Shown here in pieces: positions 27,354-36,074 of a stretch of DNA of 64,000 nt. The stretch comes from Clostridiales bacterium UBA4080. GTDB lineage: Bacteria; Bacillota; Clostridia; Lachnospirales; Vallitaleaceae. The position numbers and the translations under genes were made by a program. The notes under the pieces were generated by a model. That model was not told the origin of the DNA, made no database searches, and saw nothing but the letters and a program-made list of their open reading frames with translations. The DNA lies in the NCBI GenBank assembly GCA_002381865.1, contig DFYO01000055.1:30350-94349 (forward strand), read 5' to 3'. Numbering within the stretch: the first letter of the stretch is position 1; each line of letters begins with the position of its first letter.

Positions 27354-29888
27354 TTATATGTAATCCTTCTGATTTTCTTGCTCGTTATCCTCTAGCTGTT
27401 CTTCCTCATTAATTGATTGATTTTTCATTCTATAATACTCGTCCATTGAAACATTAACTTTTCTTGGCTTGCTTCCCTCCTCAGGTCCAATATATCCTGC
27501 CTCATAAAGCTGGTCAACAATTCTTGCAGCTCTATTGTAGCCTACTCTGAATCTTCTTTGAATCATAGATGCTGAGGCCTTTTCTTTTTCAATTACCAGC
27601 TCTAAGGCTTCCTCGAAGAGGCTGTCATTATCTGCCGTGTCTCCATTACTCTGAGTATCATTTTTATCTTCATTTGAAATCTGTTCCAAAATACTTTTAT
27701 CATAATTAGGTTTTTGGCTAGCCTTTAAGAATTCAACTACCTTTTCAACCTCTTTATCAGAAATAAAAGCTCCTTGAACACGAATAGGTTTAGGAAGTCC
27801 TACAGGATAATAAAGCATATCTCCTTTTCCTACAAGCTTTTCTGCACCATTCATATCAATAATAGTTCTTGAATCAACTCCAGATGATACTGCAAATGCA
27901 ATTCTAGATGGAATATTAGCTTTAATAATGCCTGTAATAACATCTACTGATGGTCTTTGCGTAGCTAAAATCAAATGAATTCCTGCTGCTCTAGCCATCT
28001 GCGCTAATCTGCAAATCGCATCCTCAACATCCTTTGCCGCCACCTGCATCAAGTCTGCTAGCTCATCTACAACTATTACAATCTGCGGAAGCTTATTTAA
28101 ACCTTCCATTTCAGCATATTTATTATATCCTGACAAATCCCTTACATTTGAATTAGCAAATAGCTGATATCTCTCAGACATTTCCTGCACTGCCCAATAT
28201 AAAGCTCCTGCTGCTTTTTTTGGGTCTGTTACGACAGGAATAAGGAGATGTGGAATTCCGTTATACACCTTTAGTTCAACTACCTTTGGGTCAATCATTA
28301 AGAGCTTAACCTCATTTGGACTTGCTTTATAAAGAATGCTAGTTATCAGCGTATTGATACAAACACTTTTTCCAGAACCTGTTGAGCCAGAAATAAGCAT
28401 ATGCGGCATTCTTGCAATATCAGCTACTATTGTTTCACCGCTTATATCCTTACCTAATGCAAAGGCAATTTTCGAAGGAAAACGCTTGAATTTCTCATTG
28501 TCTATCACTTCTTTAATATATACAGAACTCACTTCTTTGTTCGGCACTTCAATTCCAACCAATGCTTTCCCAGGAATAGGCGCTTCTATCCTTATGCCAG
28601 AGGCTGCTAAATTCAGCGCAATATCATCGGATAGATTTACAATCTTACTTACCTTAACTCCTTGCTCAGGCTGCAGCTCATATCGTGTAACTGTAGGTCC
28701 GTAGCTTACATTTACAACCCTTGCCTGAACTCCAAAGCTATTTAATGTTTGTTCTAATTTTTCTGCGTTTTTTTGAAGCAATTCAGATGAACTTTTAACT
28801 CCCGAATTAGGATTGTCCTTCAATAGCTGCAAGGGTGGAAATTCATATAGCGATTTGCTTACGGGAATCTTAATTTCTTCCTTGAATTTTTCAATGTCCT
28901 GTTTGTCTATTTTGATTTTTTCTTGCTTTTTACTATCCTTTTCCTCAAAAAATGAAATCTGTATCGAATCTTTTTTATTCTGCGCATCTAAAGACTTCTC
29001 TCTAAGAGCCTCATTAAAATCATCAGCCTCTTCAATATCAATTGAAGCTTCTTGATTAATCGTAGCTGAAATATCAGACTCCTTAGCTTTGCTAGCCTCA
29101 TCATCATATATAAGAGATTTATCCAGCATATTAAAAGGTTTTATATCTGACCTATTATTTTGTCGCTCATATCTTTCACTAACCGTTTCTTGTTCTCTTT
29201 CTTGAATTTTTTCTTTTTTATTATTTTGATATTTCAGTTTTTTTTCATTTATTTGCTCTTTGCCAGAGTTATAAGTAGTTTTTCCAATTAAATGAAGCTT
29301 AACAGATACTTTTTTTATTATTTCAAAAAAAGATTTTTCTGTTAGCAATACTAAAAGCGATAGATTAATTAAAAATAATATCAGCATACTTCCAGTTTTT
29401 CCAAGAATAATTACAAATAAATCTCCAATTAATCCTCCTGCGAGGCCTCCTCCTGCCTTTGCATTACCTGATATCATAAAATAGTTTTTAAGTGCAGGAA
29501 AAAACATGCTTTTACCCATTAAATATATATTAATTTGGGAGCCCTTTGTATATATAACATGAATAAAAGATGCTATTGCAAAAATCAACAAAGAAATAAG
29601 TATCAACTTGTGATGAAGTCTTTTATTGTTTTTATTTGCTATTTTATATGCTGTGGCCGCTAATAGTATTACTGGTATTAAAAATGCTACAAATCCAAAT
29701 ATTCCAAATAAAAAATCCGATAAATATTCACCTGCAACTCCTCCAAGCTTAAGATACATACTAAGCATTGAAAAAATACATATTCCTATTACAAAAATAG
29801 CAATTATCTCATCTCTGAGCTTATTGTTGGCAGTTTGTTCTTTTTTTACATATGTTCGTTTTTTTGTTTTAATATTTTTTGGAGCCAT
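27354..29888 (-). CDS. FtsK/SpoIIIE-family DNA translocase
   Basis: An 844-residue membrane-anchored DNA pump. Four hydrophobic segments lie in about residues 25-185, then a charged linker, then the RecA-like motor with Walker A GSTGSGKSV and LLMIDPKVVEL, DELADLM and ATQRPSVDVITG. A C-terminal winged-helix gamma domain (SMIQRRFRVGYNRAARIVDQLYEAG) reads KOPS/SRS-type sequences. Sequence alone does not separate the division protein FtsK from sporulation SpoIIIE. It is followed by fhs after 20 bp. Confidence 0.94.
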   Translation of the reverse strand: MAPKNIKTKKRTYVKKEQTANNKLRDEIIAIFVIGICIFSMLSMYLKLGGVAGEYLSDFLFGIFGFVAFLIPVILLAATAYKIANKNNKRLHHKLILISLLIFAIASFIHVIYTKGSQINIYLMGKSMFFPALKNYFMISGNAKAGGGLAGGLIGDLFVIILGKTGSMLILFLINLSLLVLLTEKSFFEIIKKVSVKLHLIGKTTYNSGKEQINEKKLKYQNNKKEKIQEREQETVSERYERQNNRSDIKPFNMLDKSLIYDDEASKAKESDISATINQEASIDIEEADDFNEALREKSLDAQNKKDSIQISFFEEKDSKKQEKIKIDKQDIEKFKEEIKIPVSKSLYEFPPLQLLKDNPNSGVKSSSELLQKNAEKLEQTLNSFGVQARVVNVSYGPTVTRYELQPEQGVKVSKIVNLSDDIALNLAASGIRIEAPIPGKALVGIEVPNKEVSSVYIKEVIDNEKFKRFPSKIAFALGKDISGETIVADIARMPHMLISGSTGSGKSVCINTLITSILYKASPNEVKLLMIDPKVVELKVYNGIPHLLIPVVTDPKKAAGALYWAVQEMSERYQLFANSNVRDLSGYNKYAEMEGLNKLPQIVIVVDELADLMQVAAKDVEDAICRLAQMARAAGIHLILATQRPSVDVITGIIKANIPSRIAFAVSSGVDSRTIIDMNGAEKLVGKGDMLYYPVGLPKPIRVQGAFISDKEVEKVVEFLKASQKPNYDKSILEQISNEDKNDTQSNGDTADNDSLFEEALELVIEKEKASASMIQRRFRVGYNRAARIVDQLYEAGYIGPEEGSKPRKVNVSMDEYYRMKNQSINEEEQLEDNEQENQKDYI

Positions 29889-29907
29889 GAAAACCTCCCT
29901 TTATTAC

Positions 29908-32493
29908 TTAATTTACTTTTGAAATAACACAATGAACCTTTCCATTTTTTTCAAGCCATAATAGCTTATTATTTGATTTCAATGGTTGTCCTACCATATA
30001 AATTGGTTCTTCTGGCATATCTTCATCAGTTAAGGGATGATTATACCACTGCCTTGAAATTATATTTTGATTTTTATACAAGGTAAATTGTTGCTCATCA
30101 TACAAAAAATAACTCCCTGGCTCATCTGTCAACTGTATTTTTTGATAGTCTGCATATTCCTTAACCCTCTGTGCCAGTGGAATAACCTTAAATGTGAAGC
30201 TTTTACTGTCAAAAAGATAAGAAAAAACATCATCTTGGCTATACAAATAAAACGCAACCTGATCGCCAATCTTATTATAATAGGATTTATTATTTGTCAT
30301 TGTATGCTGGTATGTTTTATTATAGCTTATCTTGTTTTTTTCTGTCAGAAAATAATTATATTGTTCAATCTTTTCTTTTCCAAAAACAATTAATCCGTTC
30401 TTATCGTAATAAATTAGCTCTGCATCGGCAATATTGAATTTTGTGTTTTGTTTTTCCCATCTTTCATATTGATATTGATAAATAATATTATTCTTAATAA
30501 GTGCACACTGGTCACCAGCAATTAGCTGATAATAATTATTGCTGTTGGTGTCAAGCTTATGATATCCATAATCCATATCATAAATAATCTGCCAATTATT
30601 AATTGTATAAAGAACTGTTCTGTCGTTTATTTCAATATTGGTATGTTCCACCTTCATTCTTTCTGGGATTTTGTATTCATAATGTACATATCCCGTTTGA
30701 AGATCTATTATAGAAAAGCCGGTATTTTTAACCTTAGTAAATACAGCCTGCCCATTTTTCCATACCTTAAAGCTCACATAATGACTATCATAATCCTTTT
30801 GCCATTTAACCTTTCCGTCCTCAGTAGAAATAGCAATTAATCTGGTTTTTCCTTTATCATCATTAACAACAACATATGCTGTCGTTTTGTCGAAGGTCTG
30901 AAGTAATGTATTTGCAAAAAGCCTTTCACCTTCCTTAATATAGTTTTGTTCCCAGCCCTTAGTAATATTAATATTATGTATTGGCGCTACAACAGTAGAA
31001 CCCAGCGGGACAAACGCGAAACAAGTAATTATTGCTACTATTATCATTAGCCTTGGTCTATCTTTCCAATACCCATGAACAATATGCGACCACTCATTGC
31101 TTTCCTCTGTAAATAATTTGTAAGAAATCAATCCTGCTCCAACTGTAAGAATAATAGCAAAAACAAAAAGCATTATGCTGATAAATATTCTATTGTTTTC
31201 CAATACATACGGAGGAATCATTAATAATATCGGATACATTACCGCCATAAAAAACAACTGTGCAATACCAATAACAGGCAGTATTGAATAATAGTGCTTA
31301 TCATTGTGTGCCTCCCCTGTTACCATATGCAATATATATGCAAGCGCTGCCTGAATTATAAAAATACATAAAAAGAACAAGAATTTATTGGCTCCAAGCG
31401 CCAAAGACATTTTATGATAAATAGATATAACCTCTGTTGTTCTTGAAAAATAATTGCTATTAGCCATTACAGTATAAAATGGCAGAACAGTCATAATACT
31501 CATTAACGGTATAAAGCTAATTCTTATATATCTTGAAACCTTAACAAAGGATCTTGCAATACCTTCCGTAAACCAAAATGACGCAATTGCAAGTGTAAAG
31601 AAAAACGCAACCCTAGTCCCTTGAGAATAAACACTTGTAAATATTGGCAAAGGGCTTATTTGTGAGGTCCACAATATCAATATTGTAGAAGCATAGGCTG
31701 TCAGAAAATATGCGTTGATTTTTACGATTAATGAGCCGTAGTTCATTGAAGAACCTAGGTATAGCTTGTCATCACTATCCGATTTTCTTATGATACCAAA
31801 CTGCTTAATAAAAACCCTGTGTATAATAACTGTAAAATCATAAATAACCAGTAGCTTTGACATTATTGCTTGTGAAAAGCTTAAAAGCAGTACAATTGGA
31901 AAAGAAACCCTTGTAGCAAGTATTCTAAGCTTATCTGTTTTAACAAAATTCACAGCATTATACAAAATTAATAAACCCGGTAATAATATCAAAAGGGCAT
32001 TATAGGAACCCTCAAGTAGAATATTCATTTCTTCATTGTTTGAATAAATATATCTTAGTTCTCCCCAAAACGTACTTTGGAAAAAATATAAAACCACGGA
32101 CATTCCCAATACAAAAAGTCCATTTGCAAGTGTTACAGCTCTCTTTTCGGCTTTAACTAAATATTTTTCTGTTTCAAGCGCTTTTGAAGTTAAATTTCTA
32201 GCCATTGTAAATAAAATAAATAAATGTGCAAGATAAAGAGCATGTGAAACACCTGGCATGCTTATTATATCACTAACTATTTTAAAAGAAAAATTGTTGC
32301 CGACAATTACTAGCAATATATCTGCAATACACCATATAAATATTATTAGTTTAGCAGCAAAAATACTTTTTTTGTGGAATATAAGCTTTGGTTTTTTTAC
32401 TAATATAGCTTGAATACGTTCTGTTTTTAATGTGTACAATGCAACAAACCAAAATATCGAAATAAGCATTGCATCTAATGTAAGTTTAATCAT
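29908..32493 (-). CDS. Unrecognised polytopic membrane protein with C-terminal PQQ/beta-propeller-like domain
   Basis: An 861-residue protein that I do not recognise. The first 500 residues hold about 13 hydrophobic stretches likely to cross the membrane (for example near 5-22, 45-66, 117-138, 190-215, 250-280, 322-342, 364-390, 398-427, 433-458 and 477-500). The last 360 residues are soluble and repetitive in style, with strand-rich units such as AYVVVNDDKGKTRLIAIS followed by TEDGKVKW and then SIIDLQTGYVHYEY. These resemble PQQ-type propeller blades, where DGKxxW and LxTG recur. No enzyme motif is evident. It sits between dut and ftsK/spoIIIE in one transcript. Confidence 0.8.
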   Translation of the reverse strand: MIKLTLDAMLISIFWFVALYTLKTERIQAILVKKPKLIFHKKSIFAAKLIIFIWCIADILLVIVGNNFSFKIVSDIISMPGVSHALYLAHLFILFTMARNLTSKALETEKYLVKAEKRAVTLANGLFVLGMSVVLYFFQSTFWGELRYIYSNNEEMNILLEGSYNALLILLPGLLILYNAVNFVKTDKLRILATRVSFPIVLLLSFSQAIMSKLLVIYDFTVIIHRVFIKQFGIIRKSDSDDKLYLGSSMNYGSLIVKINAYFLTAYASTILILWTSQISPLPIFTSVYSQGTRVAFFFTLAIASFWFTEGIARSFVKVSRYIRISFIPLMSIMTVLPFYTVMANSNYFSRTTEVISIYHKMSLALGANKFLFFLCIFIIQAALAYILHMVTGEAHNDKHYYSILPVIGIAQLFFMAVMYPILLMIPPYVLENNRIFISIMLFVFAIILTVGAGLISYKLFTEESNEWSHIVHGYWKDRPRLMIIVAIITCFAFVPLGSTVVAPIHNINITKGWEQNYIKEGERLFANTLLQTFDKTTAYVVVNDDKGKTRLIAISTEDGKVKWQKDYDSHYVSFKVWKNGQAVFTKVKNTGFSIIDLQTGYVHYEYKIPERMKVEHTNIEINDRTVLYTINNWQIIYDMDYGYHKLDTNSNNYYQLIAGDQCALIKNNIIYQYQYERWEKQNTKFNIADAELIYYDKNGLIVFGKEKIEQYNYFLTEKNKISYNKTYQHTMTNNKSYYNKIGDQVAFYLYSQDDVFSYLFDSKSFTFKVIPLAQRVKEYADYQKIQLTDEPGSYFLYDEQQFTLYKNQNIISRQWYNHPLTDEDMPEEPIYMVGQPLKSNNKLLWLEKNGKVHCVISKVN

Positions 32494-32507
32494 TGTTGTT
32501 CTCCTTG

Positions 32508-32957
32508 CTATTTACCTGTATGACCAAAGCCACCAGCTCCTCTTTGACTATCCTCAAGCTCATCAACTGCTTCCCATCGAATTTGCTCTATTTTATTAAG
32601 CACCATTTGTGCAATACGTTCTCCTCTGTTAACTACAAAATCTTCTGTCCCTAGATTTATCATAATAACCTTGATTTCGCCTCTATAATCTGCATCAATA
32701 GTACCTGGCGTGTTAACAAGGGTAATGCCATGCTTAAGCGCAAGCCCGCTGCGTGGTCTTATTTGTGCCTCATAGCCGCTAGGCAGGGCTATTTTTATTC
32801 CTGTAGAAATCAGCTGGATTTCATTCTTCTTAACAATTATCGGTTCTTCTACACATGCAAACAAGTCCATTCCTGCTGCTTGTTCACTCATATATTTTGG
32901 CAGTGGCAAATCAAGTCCTTCTTTAGTTTTTTCTACAAAAACCTTTATATGCTCCAT
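32508..32957 (-). CDS. dut: dUTP diphosphatase (trimeric dUTPase)
   Basis: Hydrolyses dUTP to dUMP and pyrophosphate. All five trimeric dUTPase motifs are present: AAGMDLFA, RPRSGLALK, NTPGTIDADYRGEIKV (catalytic Asp), RGERIAQMVL and the C-terminal RGAGGFGHTGK. The 149-residue length is standard. It is the first gene of the run reaching cinA and lies 15 bp from the membrane-propeller gene. Confidence 0.96.
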   Translation of the reverse strand: MEHIKVFVEKTKEGLDLPLPKYMSEQAAGMDLFACVEEPIIVKKNEIQLISTGIKIALPSGYEAQIRPRSGLALKHGITLVNTPGTIDADYRGEIKVIMINLGTEDFVVNRGERIAQMVLNKIEQIRWEAVDELEDSQRGAGGFGHTGK

Positions 32958-33015
32958 GTTTAATCCGCTCCCTTTAATTAGTTTCTTTAATAAGCTATTC
33001 TATTATTCTTTTTTT

Positions 33016-33044
33016 ATTAAACTCTTTTTTCAGTTTATTGTCAA
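33016..33044 (-). promoter_or_regulatory. Promoter for the dut operon
   Basis: On the minus strand TTGACA (33039-33044) and TTTAAT (33016-33021) are separated by 17 nt, about 60 bp before the dut start. Confidence 0.75.
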
Positions 33045-33086
33045 GCGCTCGAAAGTAGCTTGGACAATTTGTCTCTATATAACAAT

Positions 33087-33114
33087 GATGCAAATGTCAT
33101 CTGACAGTTGCATC
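33087..33114 (-). other. Hairpin 3' of pnp
   Basis: GATGCAA (33087-33093) pairs with TTGCATC (33108-33114), and TGTCA with TGACA inside, around a 2-nt loop. It lies 27 bp after the pnp stop codon and lacks a clean U-tract. It may end or protect the pnp mRNA. Confidence 0.5.
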
Positions 33115-33140
33115 ACTTGTTTTATCTTTGAATATATTAC

Positions 33141-35240
33141 CTATGCTTCCTGTTCAAGTACAGCCTTTCTTGAAAGATTAATTCGACCTTGCTGGTCAAT
33201 TTCCATTACTTTAACAAGAATTTCGTCTCCGATGCTAACTACATCTTCAACTTTATTAACTCTTTCTTTATCTAGCTTTGATATATGTACTAATCCATCT
33301 TTACCTGGCACAAGCTCAACAAAAGCTCCAAAGGTTGTAATTCTTACCACCTTACCTGAATAGATTGCACCAACCTCAACTCCGTTAGCAATAGTAGTTA
33401 TGATTTTGATTGCTTCATTAACCTTGTCAGTGTTTTCGCTACAGATAAATACCCTTCCGTCATCCTCAATATCAATTTTAACTCCTGTGTCTTCAATGAT
33501 TCTGTTGATTACCTTTCCTCTTGCTCCAATAACCTCACTGATTTTTTCAGGATTAATATTAATTTGAATAATTTTAGGTGCATATGGTGAAAGCTCAGTT
33601 CTAGGCTTATCAATAGCCTTTAGCATTACTTCATCTAAGATGTATGTTCTAGCCTTCTTAGTCTGCATAATAGCTTTTTCAATTATTTCCTGGCTTAAAC
33701 CTTTTACTTTCATATCAACCTGAATTGCTGTGATTCCCTTGTGTGTTCCAGCCACCTTAAAGTCCATATCTCCAAAGAAATCCTCTAATCCCTGGATATC
33801 TGTAAGTAGTACATAATCATCATCAGTATCTCCAGTAACTAATCCACAAGAAATACCTGCAACAGGTGCCTTAATAGGTACACCAGCTGCCATAAGTGAC
33901 AATGTGCTTGCACATATACTTCCTTGGGAGGTTGAACCATTTGAGCTTAATACCTCTGATACTAATCTCAATGCATAAGGAAATTCCTCTTCGCTTGGAA
34001 GAACTGGTATCAATGCCTTTTCAGCAAGCGCTCCATGCCCTATTTCTCTTCTTCCCGGTCCTCTGTTTGGTCTTGTTTCCCCTACAGAAAATGATGGGAA
34101 GTTATAATGGTGAATATATCTTTTTGATGTATTAAGATCATCTAACCCATCTAATGTTTGTGCCTCTGATAAAGGTCCTAATGTAGTAATTGTAAGAACC
34201 TGTGTTTGTCCACGGCTGAATAATCCTGTGCCGTGAGACTTCGGCAGAAAATCAACTTCCGCAGTAAGAGTTCTGATTTCATCTAACGCACGTCCATCAG
34301 GTCTTTTATGGTCCTTTAAAATCATTTTTCTGACAGTTGCTTTTTCATATTTATAAATTGCTTCTCCTAAATATGGAAGCCATTCTTCATTAGTTTGAAG
34401 TATTTTTTCTTCTACTTGTTTTTTGATTTCACCTACTCTGTCTTCTCTGATTTGTTTTACATCAGTAAAAACTGCTTCTTCCATTTTCTCTGAAGGAACC
34501 CACTCTTTTATAGCAGCATATAAATCTGCCGGCACAACCATCTTTTGATAATCTTTCTTTGCTTTTCCTTCTTTTTCTACAATATTTTCAATCCAAGCAA
34601 TGATTTCCTTGTTTTTTTCGTGTGCTATCTGAATAGATTTAATAATGATATCTTCTGGAACCTCTTCTGCTCCTGCTTCAATCATTACCACCTTATCTTT
34701 TGTTGAAGTAACCGTAACATTCATTTTAGTTTTTTCTCTTTGCTCGTAATTAGGGTTTACAACAATCTCTCCATCTACAAGCCCCATTATTACAGAACCT
34801 ACTGGTCCTGCAAATGGAATATCCGAAATTGAAAGTGCAACTGAAGTGCCAATCATTGCTGCAATTTCGGGCTGGCAGTCATTTTCAACGCAAAGAACTG
34901 TATTTACAACTGCACAGTCATTTCTATAATCATCTGGAAAAAGAGGTCTTATTGGTCTATCTATTACTCTGGATGTCAATACTGAGTTTTCTGAAGGCTT
35001 TCCTTCTCTTTTTATAAATCCTCCAGGGATTTTACCTACAGCATACATTCTCTCATCATAGTCTACGCTTAAAGGAAAAAAATCTATTCCTTCCCTAGGT
35101 TTTTCTGACGCTGTTGCAGCTGAAAGAACAACTGTATCTCCGTATTTTACAAGAGCTGCGCCGTTTGCCTGCTCTGCAACCTTTCCAATTTCAACACTAA
35201 GTGTTCTACCTGCTAGCTCCATTGAATAAATTCTTGACAT
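33141..35240 (-). CDS. pnp: Polyribonucleotide nucleotidyltransferase (PNPase)
   Basis: A 3'-to-5' phosphorolytic exoribonuclease. Two RNase PH domains are joined by a helical domain; the second contains GRREIGHGALAEKAL and ICASTLSLMAAGVPI. KH (IGARGKVINRIIEDTG) and S1 (GAIYSGKVVRITTFGAFVEL) domains end the 699-residue protein. The rpsO-pnp order is universal in bacteria. Here a leader hairpin and a -10-like element lie between the two genes. Confidence 0.97.
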   Translation of the reverse strand: MSRIYSMELAGRTLSVEIGKVAEQANGAALVKYGDTVVLSAATASEKPREGIDFFPLSVDYDERMYAVGKIPGGFIKREGKPSENSVLTSRVIDRPIRPLFPDDYRNDCAVVNTVLCVENDCQPEIAAMIGTSVALSISDIPFAGPVGSVIMGLVDGEIVVNPNYEQREKTKMNVTVTSTKDKVVMIEAGAEEVPEDIIIKSIQIAHEKNKEIIAWIENIVEKEGKAKKDYQKMVVPADLYAAIKEWVPSEKMEEAVFTDVKQIREDRVGEIKKQVEEKILQTNEEWLPYLGEAIYKYEKATVRKMILKDHKRPDGRALDEIRTLTAEVDFLPKSHGTGLFSRGQTQVLTITTLGPLSEAQTLDGLDDLNTSKRYIHHYNFPSFSVGETRPNRGPGRREIGHGALAEKALIPVLPSEEEFPYALRLVSEVLSSNGSTSQGSICASTLSLMAAGVPIKAPVAGISCGLVTGDTDDDYVLLTDIQGLEDFFGDMDFKVAGTHKGITAIQVDMKVKGLSQEIIEKAIMQTKKARTYILDEVMLKAIDKPRTELSPYAPKIIQININPEKISEVIGARGKVINRIIEDTGVKIDIEDDGRVFICSENTDKVNEAIKIITTIANGVEVGAIYSGKVVRITTFGAFVELVPGKDGLVHISKLDKERVNKVEDVVSIGDEILVKVMEIDQQGRINLSRKAVLEQEA

Positions 35241-35270
35241 ATTAGTCTCCTTTGATTTTTATGCCCTGTT

Positions 35271-35331
35271 CCTTAGTCCTTAGTTTTTATTCTTTAACCT
35301 CTTTTAAAGAACACAAACTAATGACTAAAGG
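35271..35331 (-). promoter_or_regulatory. Long hairpin in the pnp 5' leader
   Basis: Outer arms 35271-35286 and 35315-35331 pair over 15 positions with one mismatch and one bulge. An inner 8-bp stem (35290-35297 with 35304-35311) closes a 6-nt loop. It lies 30 bp before the pnp start codon. Escherichia coli pnp is autoregulated through RNase III cleavage of a leader hairpin, and a similar role here is inference. Confidence 0.6.
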
Positions 35332-35346
35332 TCTTCTCTAGGACAT

Positions 35347-35352
35347 ATTATA
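35347..35352 (-). promoter_or_regulatory. Candidate -10 element for pnp
   Basis: TATAAT on the minus strand lies just upstream of the leader hairpin. No good -35 box was found, so confidence is limited. Confidence 0.4.
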
Positions 35353-35364
35353 TTTTTTAGAAGT

Positions 35365-35388
35365 ATAGAGCGGATAAATCCGCTCTAT
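35365..35388 (-). terminator. Hairpin after rpsO (attenuator or mRNA 3' end)
   Basis: A perfect 10-bp stem, ATAGAGCGGA with TCCGCTCTAT around TAAA, starts 6 bp after the rpsO stop. The minus-strand tail is not U-rich, so it may be a processing or stabilising hairpin rather than an efficient terminator. Confidence 0.55.
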
Positions 35389-35394
35389 TATTAT

Positions 35395-35664
35395 TTATCT
35401 TCTTAAAGATAAGTCTGCAATTAATTTACGATATGATTCAATATCATTATTTTTAAGATATTGTAATAAACCTCTTCTTTGTCCAACCATCATAAGAAGT
35501 CCTCTTCTTGAATGGTGATCTTTTTTGTGCATTTTTAAATGCTCAGTTAAGTGGTTAATTCTGTGCGTAAGTAATGCAATTTGCACTTCTGGTGAACCTG
35601 TGTCTTTTTCGTTTCTTCCGAATTTGTTAATAATTTCTTGTTTTGTTTCTTTGTCCATTACCAT
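35395..35664 (-). CDS. rpsO: 30S ribosomal protein S15
   Basis: An 89-residue primary 16S rRNA-binding protein of the 30S platform. The family core DTGSPEVQIALLTHRINHL and KKDHHSRRGLLMMVGQRR is intact, ending in SLRR. The ATG of MVMDKETK aligns with the Bacillus start and follows AGGAGG by 7 nt. It lies upstream of pnp as usual. Confidence 0.97.
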   Translation of the reverse strand: MVMDKETKQEIINKFGRNEKDTGSPEVQIALLTHRINHLTEHLKMHKKDHHSRRGLLMMVGQRRGLLQYLKNNDIESYRKLIADLSLRR

Positions 35665-35690
35665 AATATTGCCTCCTAAATAAATTATTA

Positions 35691-35755
35691 TCGCCTGCTT
35701 CTAAGGTGTGGGCGGAGTTTCCAACATCCGAGAAACGGCTATTACCACTAGATAT
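35691..35755 (-). promoter_or_regulatory. Structured rpsO leader (candidate S15 autoregulatory RNA)
   Basis: The last 70 nt before the rpsO ribosome binding site are more GC-rich than their surroundings and fold into nested stems. These include CCG-TTTCT-CGG and CGCC...GGCG (35692-35695 with 35711-35714). S15 is known to repress its own synthesis through leader RNAs in several phyla. The assignment rests on position and structure, not on a recognised sequence motif. Confidence 0.5.
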
Positions 35756-35766
35756 CTTAACACATA

Positions 35767-35772
35767 ATTATA
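35767..35772 (-). promoter_or_regulatory. Candidate -10 element for rpsO
   Basis: TATAAT on the minus strand lies about 100 bp before the rpsO start. The best -35 at 17 nt spacing (TGTTAA) is poor. The 410 bp between rpsO and the next start codon (35665-36074) otherwise hold only the divergent promoter listed next and AT-rich sequence without further recognisable elements. Confidence 0.45.
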
Positions 35773-35858
35773 GGTTTGTAAACTTGTATTTAACATGTAA
35801 GTATTGAATATCTTTACCGAAACTTAATTTATGCCTAAATTTTTTCTTGTTTTTAATA

Positions 35859-35888
35859 TTGACATTTAAATGATATGCTTTTTATTAT
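35859..35888 (+). promoter_or_regulatory. Promoter for the EAL-like/HDOD gene
   Basis: TTGACA (35859-35864) and TATTAT (35883-35888) with an 18-nt spacer. It implies an untranslated leader of about 180 nt, so a nearer promoter is also possible. Confidence 0.55.
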
Positions 35889-36074
35889 AGATATGATGAT
35901 TTGTTTCTATTCTTTTTCACTTTTATTCTTTTGTCAAACTACTTCTTTTATCCTTAATTATATATTCATTTTTTCGCTTTCATTTTTATAGAATTTTATC
36001 AACTTATGTTGTATACTATTAATATTAGCTTAAACTTACTAAAAAAAAGAATCTCGCAAAGGCAGGTAATGATT

